Made by a program: the position numbers and the translations under genes. Positions 40,467-48,614 of a stretch of DNA of 64,000 nt are shown piece after piece. The first letter of the stretch is position 1. Each line of letters begins with the position of its first letter. Source of the DNA: Proteus columbae (GTDB lineage Bacteria; Pseudomonadota; Gammaproteobacteria; Enterobacterales; Enterobacteriaceae); the NCBI RefSeq assembly GCF_009914335.1, contig NZ_CP043925.1:1302001-1366000 (forward strand). Reading direction: 5' to 3'. The notes under the pieces are model-generated. The model saw only the letters and a list, made by a program, of their open reading frames with translations. It had not been told where the DNA came from and searched no databases.

Positions 40467-43082
40467 ATGACACAACAAAGAATCGCGAAATTTCGCAAAG
40501 ATTATCGTGCCCCTGACTACACAATCACCGATTTACATCTTGATTTTATCTTAGACAAAGAAAACACCCAGGTTACAGCGATAAGCCAATGTAAACGCCT
40601 AAACTCAGATGCGACAGCATTAGTGTTAGATGGTGAAGATTTAACATTAAAATCAATCGCAGTGAATGATGTTGCTTGGACACACTATAAAGAAGAAAAC
40701 GGCAAACTCATCATTGAACAACTGCCCGAACAGTTTACATTAAAAATTGTTAATGAGATTAACCCATCAGCTAATACCGCATTGGAAGGGTTGTATGTTT
40801 CTGGTGATGCATTATGTACACAGTGTGAAGCTGAAGGCTTCCGCCATATTACTTACTATTTAGATAGACCTGATGTATTAGCTCGTTACACCACAACAAT
40901 CACGGCAGACAAAAAACAGTATCCTTATTTGTTGTCCAATGGTAACCGTATTGCGCAAGGTGAACTGGATGATGGTCGTCATTGGGTAACATGGGAAGAT
41001 CCACATCCAAAACCAAGTTATTTATTTGCTGTGGTAGCGGGTGATTTTGATGTGTTACGAGATACTTTTATCACCAAAAGCGGTCGTGAAGTTGCTTTAG
41101 AGCTTTTTGTTGATAAAGGTAATTTAGATCGTGCAGATTGGGCAATGACATCATTGAAAAATGCGATGGCATGGGATCAAACTCGCTTTAATTTAGAATA
41201 TGATCTCGACATCTATATGATAGTTGCTGTTGATTTCTTTAATATGGGGGCAATGGAGAATAAAGGGCTGAATGTCTTTAACTCTAAATATGTGCTAGCG
41301 AAAAGTGAAACGGCAACTGACAAAGATTACTTAGGTATTGAGTCTGTTATTGGTCATGAATATTTCCATAATTGGACAGGTAACCGTATTACTTGCCGTG
41401 ATTGGTTCCAGTTAAGCCTGAAAGAAGGTTTAACCGTTTTCCGTGATCAAGAATTTAGCTCTGACTTAGGCTCTCGCTCTGTTAATCGTATCAATAATGT
41501 ACGAGTGATGCGTACCGCTCAGTTTGCAGAAGATGCAAGCCCAATGGCACACCCAATTCGTCCTGATAGTGTGATCGAAATGAACAACTTCTATACTTTA
41601 ACAGTATATGAAAAAGGTTCAGAAGTGATCCGAATGATCCACACCTTATTAGGCGAAGAGCAATTCCAAGCTGGCATGCAGATGTATATTCATCGTCACG
41701 ATGGCAGTGCTGCAACTTGCGACGATTTTATTCAAGCAATGGAAGATGCTTCTAATGTTGATCTTACTTTATTCCGTCGTTGGTATAGCCAATCAGGTAC
41801 ACCACAACTGACAGTTCGTGATAGTTATAATGCTAATAAAAAGCAATACACTTTAACTGTTAGTCAAATGACGCCACCGACAGCCGATCAAACTGAAAAG
41901 CAGCCATTACATATTCCATTAGATATTGAATTATATAATACCAAAGGCGATGTGATCCCACTGCGTTCACAAGGTCAAACTATTTCTAATGTATTGAATG
42001 TGGTACGTGAAGAGCAGCAGTTTGTCTTTGACGATGTGCCAGAACAACCAATCCCATCTTTATTACGTGAGTTCTCTGCGCCTGTAAAACTTGATTATCC
42101 ATTTACGGATGAGCAACTCTCTTTCTTAATGAAATATGCACGTAATGCATTTTCACGTTGGGATGCTGCTCAAGCATTATTAGGTCGCTATATAAAAGAA
42201 AACGTAGCTCGAGTTCAAAAGGGTGAAATCTGCATTCTGCCTGAAATGGTGGTTGATGCTTTCCGTGCAGTATTACTTGATAAAGATATCGATCCTGCAT
42301 TAGCTGCACTTATTCTGACATTACCAACAGATGTCGAAGCGGGTGAATCATTTAGTATTATTGACCCAGTTGCTATCCATAAAGCGCTTGGTTTTATTCG
42401 TAAAACACTAGCAACTGAAATGGCAGATGAGTTCTCTGCTGTTTATCATTCAATGCATATCGGTGCTTATCGTGTTAATCATGATGATATTGCAAAACGT
42501 GATTTACGTAATGTGTGTCTAGCTTATTTAGCAGTTGAAAATGAGCAAACAGGTAATCAACTTGTCGACGCGCAATATCACAACAGTGACAATATGACGG
42601 ATGCACTTGCCGCATTGAATGCAGCAGTGATGGCACAGTTACCTTGTAAAGATGCATTGCTACAAGAGTTCGATGACAAATGGCATCAAGATGGTTTAGT
42701 GATGGACAAATGGTTTAGTTTACAAGCCATGAGCCCAGAAAAAGAAGTGTTACAGAAAGTACGTAGTCTGTTATCTCATCGCTCATTTACACTTGCAAAC
42801 CCTAATCGTACTCGGGCGCTAATTGGTGCATTTGTGAATAATAACCCTGTGGCATTCCACGTTGAAGATGGCTCTGGTTATTTATTATTGACAGAAATTC
42901 TGACTGACTTAAATAGTCGCAATCCACAAGTTGCTTCACGCCTTATTGAGCCGTTTATTCGTTTAAAACGTTATGATGCAACTCGCCAAGATAAAATGCG
43001 TGCTGAGTTATTAAAACTGAAAGCGCTTGAGAATTTGTCTGGCGATTTATATGAGAAAATCACCAAAGCATTAGCTGATTAA
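40467..43082 (+). CDS. pepN: Aminopeptidase N
   Basis: PepN is the main cytosolic zinc aminopeptidase of the M1 family. The 871 residues match E. coli PepN (870). The GAMEN exopeptidase motif is in MGAMENKGLN near 260. The zinc site HEYFH followed 18 residues later by the glutamate of LKEGLTVF spans about 296-322. The C-terminal half is a helical-repeat domain. It is a single gene divergent from pncB and closed by a terminator. Confidence 0.98.
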   Translation: MTQQRIAKFRKDYRAPDYTITDLHLDFILDKENTQVTAISQCKRLNSDATALVLDGEDLTLKSIAVNDVAWTHYKEENGKLIIEQLPEQFTLKIVNEINPSANTALEGLYVSGDALCTQCEAEGFRHITYYLDRPDVLARYTTTITADKKQYPYLLSNGNRIAQGELDDGRHWVTWEDPHPKPSYLFAVVAGDFDVLRDTFITKSGREVALELFVDKGNLDRADWAMTSLKNAMAWDQTRFNLEYDLDIYMIVAVDFFNMGAMENKGLNVFNSKYVLAKSETATDKDYLGIESVIGHEYFHNWTGNRITCRDWFQLSLKEGLTVFRDQEFSSDLGSRSVNRINNVRVMRTAQFAEDASPMAHPIRPDSVIEMNNFYTLTVYEKGSEVIRMIHTLLGEEQFQAGMQMYIHRHDGSAATCDDFIQAMEDASNVDLTLFRRWYSQSGTPQLTVRDSYNANKKQYTLTVSQMTPPTADQTEKQPLHIPLDIELYNTKGDVIPLRSQGQTISNVLNVVREEQQFVFDDVPEQPIPSLLREFSAPVKLDYPFTDEQLSFLMKYARNAFSRWDAAQALLGRYIKENVARVQKGEICILPEMVVDAFRAVLLDKDIDPALAALILTLPTDVEAGESFSIIDPVAIHKALGFIRKTLATEMADEFSAVYHSMHIGAYRVNHDDIAKRDLRNVCLAYLAVENEQTGNQLVDAQYHNSDNMTDALAALNAAVMAQLPCKDALLQEFDDKWHQDGLVMDKWFSLQAMSPEKEVLQKVRSLLSHRSFTLANPNRTRALIGAFVNNNPVAFHVEDGSGYLLLTEILTDLNSRNPQVASRLIEPFIRLKRYDATRQDKMRAELLKLKALENLSGDLYEKITKALAD

Positions 43083-43142
43083 TATCACGTCTTATATCAC
43101 TTTATGAGTGAATAAATAGTATAAAATCAGCAAGATAATCAG

Positions 43143-43171
43143 ATCCCCAGCATAGTCTGGGGATTTTTTAT
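43143..43171 (+). terminator. Intrinsic terminator of pepN
   Basis: ATCCCCAG and CTGGGGAT form a perfect 8-bp GC-rich stem with a 6-nt loop, followed by TTTTTT. Confidence 0.88.
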
Positions 43172-43184
43172 GGCGAATTGTGAA

Positions 43185-43200
43185 ATTGAAGCGTTTACTT
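43185..43200 (+). promoter_or_regulatory. Weak PurR-like site upstream of pyrD
   Basis: ATTGAAGCGTTTACTT matches the PurR palindrome ACGCAAACGTTTGCGT at 10 of 16 positions, including the central CGTTT. It lies about 87 bp before the pyrD start. PurR regulates pyrD in E. coli, but this match is weak. Confidence 0.3.
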
Positions 43201-43286
43201 TTCGTGCTTTTATCTATATGATGCTCGACGCTTAAATTGTCGTAGACATATCATTCCTAATACCCGATATTCTCAATGGAGATCGT

Positions 43287-44297
43287 ATGTATTATTCCTT
43301 AGTAAGGAAGGCATTGTTTCGGCTAGATCCTGAACGTGCCCATGATTTTACCTTCCGTCAGTTAAAACGTTTATCTCATTCCCCATTTCAATTTCTTATT
43401 CAGCAGTCACTTCCTTCTAAACCTGTTTCCTGTATGGGACTCTCATTTAAAAATCCACTTGGTCTTGCCGCTGGTCTTGATAAAAACGGTGATTGTATAG
43501 ATGCATTGGGTGCAATGGGATTTGGTTTTATTGAAGTTGGTACGGTGACACCACGTCCTCAAGTGGGAAATGATAAACCTCGTTTATTCCGCTTAGTGGA
43601 AGCCGAAGGCTTAATTAACCGTATGGGATTTAATAATCTCGGTGTTGATAACCTAATTGAAAATGTAAAACAATCCCGTTATGGCGGTGTACTGGGCATT
43701 AATATCGGTAAAAATAAAGATACCCCAGTAGAGCAAGGTAAAGATGACTATCTGATTTGTATGGAAAAAGTCTATGCTCATGCTGGTTATATCGCAATTA
43801 ATATCTCATCACCAAATACCCCAGGTTTGCGTACATTACAATATGGTGAAGCATTAGACGATCTGCTATCAGCAATTAAAAATAAACAATTAGAGTTGCA
43901 AGGAAAATATCAAAAATATGTTCCTGTTGCAGTTAAAATTGCGCCTGATTTAACACATGAAGAATTAATTCAAGTTGCAGATAGCTTAGTGCGTCATCAT
44001 ATTGATGGTGTTATTGCGACAAATACCACATTAGATAAATCATTAGTGAGTGGATTAAATCATTGTAATGAAGCGGGTGGATTAAGTGGTCGTCCGGTAC
44101 AATCAAAAAGTACACAAATAATCCGTCAATTAAATGAAGAATTAAAAGGTGCATTACCTATTATTGGTGTAGGTGGAATTGATTCACTAACGGCAGCTAG
44201 AGAAAAAATGGATGCTGGTGCTTCTCTAATTCAAGTCTATTCAGGATTCATTTATCAAGGCCCTGCACTTATCAAATCTATAATTAATCATATCTAA
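43287..44297 (+). CDS. pyrD: Dihydroorotate dehydrogenase (quinone), class 2
   Basis: PyrD oxidises dihydroorotate to orotate and passes electrons to the membrane quinone pool. The 336 residues equal E. coli PyrD. The N-terminal amphipathic helix that forms the quinone tunnel comes first, then the FMN barrel. It includes [19 protein letters not shown] near 55-75, [11 protein letters not shown] near 170 with the catalytic serine, and [16 protein letters not shown] at the end. GGAG precedes the ATG. Confidence 0.97.
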   Translation: MYYSLVRKALFRLDPERAHDFTFRQLKRLSHSPFQFLIQQSLPSKPVSCMGLSFKNPLGLAAGLDKNGDCIDALGAMGFGFIEVGTVTPRPQVGNDKPRLFRLVEAEGLINRMGFNNLGVDNLIENVKQSRYGGVLGINIGKNKDTPVEQGKDDYLICMEKVYAHAGYIAINISSPNTPGLRTLQYGEALDDLLSAIKNKQLELQGKYQKYVPVAVKIAPDLTHEELIQVADSLVRHHIDGVIATNTTLDKSLVSGLNHCNEAGGLSGRPVQSKSTQIIRQLNEELKGALPIIGVGGIDSLTAAREKMDAGASLIQVYSGFIYQGPALIKSIINHI

Positions 44298-44311
44298 ATA
44301 CATTTAATAAT

Positions 44312-44345
44312 GAGTTAGGGGCTTTTCTTCTGCCCCTAACTCGTT
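44312..44345 (+). terminator. Intrinsic terminator of pyrD
   Basis: GAGTTAGGGGC and GCCCCTAACTC are perfect 11-bp arms with a 9-nt loop, followed by GTTTATAT. Confidence 0.8.
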
Positions 44346-44515
44346 TATATTGCCCCTAGTTGGTTATTTTTTATTAAATTGCACTGATTGTGCTTAATTA
44401 ATAGTAAAATGAATCCTGTTTTTGTTAGGTGATATTAAATATTTTATTTAGGTCATTTAATTTTGATTGTTTATCAGAGTATAAAACAGGGAATGAATCG
44501 AAGGGGGATTAATTA

Positions 44516-45067
44516 GTGATAATAAAACCCGATGATCGCTGGCGTTGGTATTTTGATGTTGAGCAACAAAAATTAATGCTTGATTTAGCAAATGGTATGG
44601 TTTTTCGTTCCCGCTTTTCAAGCAAAATGTTGAGTGAGAGTGCTCGACAATCAGCATCTTTTACCGTCGATGATGCAGCTCTTTATTATGGATACGATGA
44701 GCAAATTCGACAAATAGATATGCCATCAGAATCAAGAGCTGAATTAGCTTTAAATGCATTAATAGCCCATCGCTTTTTAAAGCCACTGATGCCTAAGAGT
44801 TGGTATTTTGAAGTTAACAATAATCAAATCAACCCTTATTTATCTCAAGTGGTAGAAGCCTCATTAAAAGAAGAAGGCGAAACCGCTCTTTTTTTAGTGA
44901 CTGAAGTGGGGGCTCAAGCTTGTTTATGTTTATTAGCTCAACCTCAGTTAACATTATTTGACAGAACTCTTAATTTTTGTGACCCAATAAAAATTATGAA
45001 TGATAGGTTAAGCAATTACCATAAAGAGTCAGAGTCAGGATCATTTTTGTACGAGAAAGTTATTTAA
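44516..45067 (+). CDS. zapC: Cell division protein ZapC
   Basis: ZapC stabilises FtsZ bundles at the division ring. The 183 residues begin IIKPDDRWRWYFDVEQQKLMLDLANGM and match E. coli ZapC (180). The start codon is GTG, with a strong GGGGGA ribosome-binding sequence 7-12 nt upstream, and the conserved N-terminus decides the start. The C-terminal ALCLLAQP/IKIMNDRL segments are conserved, while the middle diverges. The downstream neighbour in E. coli is ycbX. Here a toxin-immunity pair intervenes. Confidence 0.93.
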   Translation: MIIKPDDRWRWYFDVEQQKLMLDLANGMVFRSRFSSKMLSESARQSASFTVDDAALYYGYDEQIRQIDMPSESRAELALNALIAHRFLKPLMPKSWYFEVNNNQINPYLSQVVEASLKEEGETALFLVTEVGAQACLCLLAQPQLTLFDRTLNFCDPIKIMNDRLSNYHKESESGSFLYEKVI

Positions 45068-45068
45068 C

Positions 45069-45099
45069 AAAAAGAGTAAAAAGGACTTACTCTTTTTAT
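45069..45099 (+). terminator. Intrinsic terminator of zapC
   Basis: AAAAAGAGTAA and TTACTCTTTTT are perfect 11-bp arms with a 7-nt loop, starting right after the zapC stop. Confidence 0.85.
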
Positions 45100-45443
45100 C
45101 GTCACTCATTATTTATAACATTCTAAAAACAAATTCACCCCAAACAATACTCCCTAAAATCAAATCTTCATTACTCTCTTTCTGTAATATTTTTCTAAAA
45201 AATAAAATGAGTTTATTGATAATTCATTATTGAGTTCTTAATAAGATAATTCTTATTAAATAAACTGTTTTATTTAAAATAAAAAAGAAGGTAAGGGAAA
45301 ATTATCTTCTTTATGTCAAATGTGAGCTATAGATCAGGAGGTTTATAACACTCGTATCAAAAAACAGAATAGTCAAATAATGGTGTGTTGGTCATATTAG
45401 ATCACTATCGTCATTGTATGATTTAATATAAAAAGGAATTTAT
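45100..45443. other. AT-rich region upstream of the toxin gene
   Basis: About 345 bp without a supported gene. It contains a free-standing AGGAGG at 45336-45341 inside an 11-codon frame (ATG 45313), which may be chance. No LexA box (CTGT-N8-ACAG) is visible, in contrast to most colicin promoters. The toxin promoter cannot be pinpointed. AAAAAGGA at 6 nt before ATG 45444 is a good ribosome-binding site. Confidence 0.5.
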
Positions 45444-46769
45444 ATGAGTGAACGTGTCAAACCGATCGAGGTCATGAAGCGTAATATTTGCCCTGTATGT
45501 GCAAAAATAGATTGCATCTTTTTAACAAAAGATAAGCATTGTAAAGAGATGATGGATGCTTTCAGGGAAGGTGATATAACCAAAGCGATAAAAATTTATT
45601 CTCAGCGTTATCTACAGTATGCGGGGATGATGAGTGGTAGTTTAAAGAAAGCGGTTGGATCATATGATTCTATTGTTCAAATGTTAACTTCGGCACCTAA
45701 GCAGCAAATCAGTATTTCTGCTGAGTTAAATACAGCAATAACATCTGCTCAATCTACGTTAATCCCAGGAAAGAGTATCAATAAAGCTAATTTAGCCCCA
45801 GTGGCTATTTTTACTCCAGTGGTAACAACGACAAATGCAACGGTTGCATCAGAAACGTTAGGGGCTATTTTAGGTCGTGCATTAGGTTTAGGTGCAGGCC
45901 TCATGCTGTATTCTCCTCCAGTTGGAGTAGGGAGTGATAGATACCCTTCGATGATTTATCAAGAATTTCCCCAAAATAAAGAAACTGCGCTTACTGAGGC
46001 AGGTCAGAGATTAAATATTCCTAAAGAAGCGCAATTAAGAGATATTGCAAAGCAAAAAGGGATAATTAATACCTCGGCTACTGTCATTGAACAGGTAGTT
46101 AATGGAACAAAACAAATTGAGTTAGTGAAAACGAATGTACCAGTTAAAACTCGAGTAGTTGAAGCGAGAAAAACTGTTGAGAAAGGTATTTTTGCTTATA
46201 CTTTACCAAATGAGAAACAAGAAAGAATTGTTCAGATTGGTAGTGCGGAGATCTTAACGGGTACTGCATTACCTCAGCCAGAAAGACATAGATATCTACT
46301 TGGCAAGGTCTATGATATTCCTAGATTTAATAACTTACCTTTAGATGCCCCCACTTTTTTTACAGAAAGTGAGAAAGAGCAGTCTTCGCTGAAAGAGCCT
46401 ATAATTTTAGTGTTTCCATGGGAATTGGGAATAAAACCAATTTATTTATCGACAGGGAAAAAAGATAAACCTCGCCAAGGCGTAAAAGAGCGTGGTCATA
46501 GTTATCATCCAGCACCAAGAACTGAAGATATTAAAGGATTGGGTATTCTTAAGCCTGTCCAAGGTAAAACACCTAAACAAGGTGGAGCAGGCAAACGTAA
46601 TCGCTGGAAAGGTGATAAAGGGCGAAGGATCTATGAGTGGGATTCACAGCATGGTGAGCTGGAAGGATATCGCGCTAGTGATGGACAGCATATTGGGGCA
46701 TTTGATCCAAAAACGGGTAAGCAGTTAAAACCAGCAGATCCTAAACGCAATATCAAAAAATTTCTATAA
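45444..46769 (+). CDS. Colicin E3-type 16S rRNase toxin with S-pyocin-like N-terminal part
   Basis: The 441-residue protein is a modular antibacterial toxin. Residues about 351-441 (GHSYHPAPRT to NIKKFL) are almost superimposable on the colicin E3/cloacin DF13 nuclease domain, which cuts 16S rRNA in the decoding site. The E3 catalytic residues Asp510, His513, Glu517 and Arg545 correspond to Asp400, His403, Glu407 and Arg435. Residues about 130-338 contain a Gly-rich hydrophobic stretch (ILGRALGLGAGLMLYSPP) and ILVFPWELGIKPIYL, features of S-type pyocin domains. Residues 1-35 hold Cys16, Cys19, Cys24 and Cys33. There is no signal peptide, TonB-box-like stretch or long receptor-binding coiled coil, and it is about 110 residues shorter than colicin E3. 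The immunity gene follows 13 bp later. Neither gene belongs in the conserved zapC-ycbX junction, implying horizontal gain. Confidence 0.92.
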   Translation: MSERVKPIEVMKRNICPVCAKIDCIFLTKDKHCKEMMDAFREGDITKAIKIYSQRYLQYAGMMSGSLKKAVGSYDSIVQMLTSAPKQQISISAELNTAITSAQSTLIPGKSINKANLAPVAIFTPVVTTTNATVASETLGAILGRALGLGAGLMLYSPPVGVGSDRYPSMIYQEFPQNKETALTEAGQRLNIPKEAQLRDIAKQKGIINTSATVIEQVVNGTKQIELVKTNVPVKTRVVEARKTVEKGIFAYTLPNEKQERIVQIGSAEILTGTALPQPERHRYLLGKVYDIPRFNNLPLDAPTFFTESEKEQSSLKEPIILVFPWELGIKPIYLSTGKKDKPRQGVKERGHSYHPAPRTEDIKGLGILKPVQGKTPKQGGAGKRNRWKGDKGRRIYEWDSQHGELEGYRASDGQHIGAFDPKTGKQLKPADPKRNIKKFL

Positions 46770-46782
46770 GGTAGATAAGATT

Positions 46783-47040
46783 ATGGGATTGAAATTACAT
46801 ACTCAGTGGTTTGATAAAAAAACAGAAGAAATTATAGGCGAGGAATACTCAAAAGATTTTGGTGATGATGATTTTTTGATTGATGAAACAATTGACCCGA
46901 AAGATGAAAATATCATTAATAATGGGGTTTTTGATTTACATGAAGATTGGGTTAAAGCTATTCAAAAGCATGTTACACATAAAATTGAATTGAATAAGTA
47001 TATTTACCAAATTTCTTTCGATTACCGTGATAAATGGTAA
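46783..47040 (+). CDS. Colicin E3-type immunity protein
   Basis: The 85-residue acidic protein matches ImmE3/cloacin immunity proteins, with the shared start MGLKL, the segment GEEYSKDFGDD at about 19-29, the motif NNG-F-D at about 46-51 and the ending SFDYRD-W. These proteins bind the E3 nuclease domain and block its access to the ribosome. The position taken by Cys47 in ImmE3 (numbered without Met) is Val49 here, so specificity may differ. It starts 13 bp after the toxin stop with an AAGG upstream and shares the message. A terminator follows. No lysis gene is present. Confidence 0.93.
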   Translation: MGLKLHTQWFDKKTEEIIGEEYSKDFGDDDFLIDETIDPKDENIINNGVFDLHEDWVKAIQKHVTHKIELNKYIYQISFDYRDKW

Positions 47041-47076
47041 TGAACAAGCGCATATAATATTCACTTACATCATTTT

Positions 47077-47104
47077 AAAAGTCTCTTAACGGAGACTTTT
47101 TTTT
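47077..47104. terminator. Terminator after the immunity gene
   Basis: AAAAGTCTC and GAGACTTTT are perfect 9-bp arms with a 6-nt loop, followed by T residues on the plus strand. It can also serve ycbX from the other side. Confidence 0.87.
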
Positions 47105-47152
47105 GCACTGGAGATATCATAGAAAAATCAGTTGTTTAATAAACTAACTCGC

Positions 47153-47287
47153 TCATTCCCAATAAATTTTTTCATTACCTTTGTACTTAATAAGGTGATG
47201 CAGTTCTGGAAAATCATAATACTGCCAATGCAATGATATCGAGGGTGCATCAATAAACTCAGTTATATATGATTGGGGTAAAATTAA
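47153..47287 (-). pseudogene. Possible C-terminal gene remnant, start-less
   Basis: Reading the minus strand, 44 sense codons run from just after a TGA to a TGA stop at 47153. The predicted peptide contains ITEFIDAPSISLHWQYYDF and PELHHLIKYKGNEKIYWE. It is rich in Tyr, Trp, His and Phe in a way more like real protein than random AT-rich DNA. There is no ATG and no ribosome-binding site. The rest of the 308-bp gap holds only the immunity terminator. I do not recognise the family. It may be the tail of a lost gene between the toxin cassette and ycbX, or chance. Confidence 0.35.
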
Positions 47288-47348
47288 TCAATTTAACATT
47301 TACTGATAACGATATATATCATACATAACTGTGTTTATATTGAGTTCT

Positions 47349-48506
47349 TTATTTCATTTTTTTGTTTATATCTATTTGATTTTTATTATCTTTAAGTGAA
47401 AGTTTCACATTACCTTTAGGAATGCAACTACAGGCTAAAATTTTACCTGAGCGTTTAATTGCTCCGGCTTTTAATGCATTAACATCGCCTTCATCTAATT
47501 GGATAACACAAGAGCCACAAAGGCCAGCTCGGCAACTATAAGGAATAACATAACCATTATTTTCAAGCTGTTCTAACAGGACTTCTTGGTTATTACCCTC
47601 AAAAATTTCACCGTTAAATTCAATACTGACAGTCTGTTCTTGTGCGTGTTCAACAATAGGTGTTGATTGCGTTTCAACAGGTACTGTTACAAGATATTGT
47701 TTCGCTTCTTTATAAGCTAATACCTCAACAGTATCTCCCACGCGAATTATGCCAGTTTGACGAATGATGACATTTTGACCAAAATCGACATCACCTGTTT
47801 CATCGCTACGGAATGTTTGCAGTGTTGCGAGTGGTTCTGTGTTAGGATGTTTAACACCTTTATCAATACTTATAGTGGTCATGATGCAACGGCTACAAGG
47901 TTTCATCAGGTCCATCACAACAGAGCCAACACGAATAGTCTGCCAAGTATCTTCTTCAAAAGGCTTTGCACCTGTTATGAGGATATTACCTCGAAATTGC
48001 TCAATATTAATTGAAGCGGGGCAACGCTGTTGTAAGTATTGAAATGAGGCTTCATTAATTAATAAGTAAGGGTAACCATCAGCGAAAGAAACAGCGGTTT
48101 CTGGATTCTTTTTCACTCGGCGTGTCGATTTTTCGCCTGTCCAACGAAGTTGAACATCCATTTTTAAATAACGACTGAACCACTGATTTATTTCATCTGG
48201 TGCCACATACGCGGTAAAATGGTTGCCCCAAACTTCTGTCGGTTGCAATGTGGTTTCAAAATCTTGATAGGTGATAGCAATGCCTTCACCATCAGGTGCT
48301 TGAATATAAATACCATTTGCCATGACAGTGGGAATAAAACACAGCAAAACGGGAAATTTTCGTGCCGTGATAAAAGTCCCTTCAGGGGTGGTTATCATAA
48401 AATCGCGATCAAACGTGAATCCGCTCTCACGAGCAAATGCATGAGAAAGTCGAATTCCCTTCATTGATTTAACTGGGTGTATATAAAGGCGTGAAACGTT
48501 GATCAT
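47349..48506 (-). CDS. ycbX: MOSC domain and 2Fe-2S protein YcbX
   Basis: YcbX is a molybdenum-cofactor oxidoreductase-like protein that reduces N-hydroxylated base analogues. From MINVSRLYIHPVKSMKG the length is 385 residues. The MOSC beta-barrel N-region and MOSC domain carry the conserved cysteine in KPCSRCIMTT near 205. A C-terminal plant-ferredoxin-type 2Fe-2S domain has CRAGLCGSC and a distal Cys pair in ACSCIP. The frame is open 21 codons further to 48569, but GGGAGC lies 8 nt before the start chosen, which matches the family. It is divergent from rlmL with about 110 bp between them. Confidence 0.94.
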   Translation of the reverse strand: MINVSRLYIHPVKSMKGIRLSHAFARESGFTFDRDFMITTPEGTFITARKFPVLLCFIPTVMANGIYIQAPDGEGIAITYQDFETTLQPTEVWGNHFTAYVAPDEINQWFSRYLKMDVQLRWTGEKSTRRVKKNPETAVSFADGYPYLLINEASFQYLQQRCPASINIEQFRGNILITGAKPFEEDTWQTIRVGSVVMDLMKPCSRCIMTTISIDKGVKHPNTEPLATLQTFRSDETGDVDFGQNVIIRQTGIIRVGDTVEVLAYKEAKQYLVTVPVETQSTPIVEHAQEQTVSIEFNGEIFEGNNQEVLLEQLENNGYVIPYSCRAGLCGSCVIQLDEGDVNALKAGAIKRSGKILACSCIPKGNVKLSLKDNKNQIDINKKMK

Positions 48507-48614
48507 CAGTGCTCCCAAAAAGACATTATTATTTTTTATAGCCAGTAACTTTATGACAACGTAATACAATTAGCTATAATGCCCAACAATTTTATTTTAG
48601 GTGGTAACAATATT

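Noticed and set aside
45336..45341. Free-standing AGGAGG upstream of the toxin
   Set aside because: No start codon lies at a useful distance after it, and the toxin has its own AAGGA nearer the ATG.
46492..46728. 78-codon frame inside the toxin C-terminus
   Set aside because: It is in another frame over the strongly conserved nuclease domain, so it is a shadow of the toxin.
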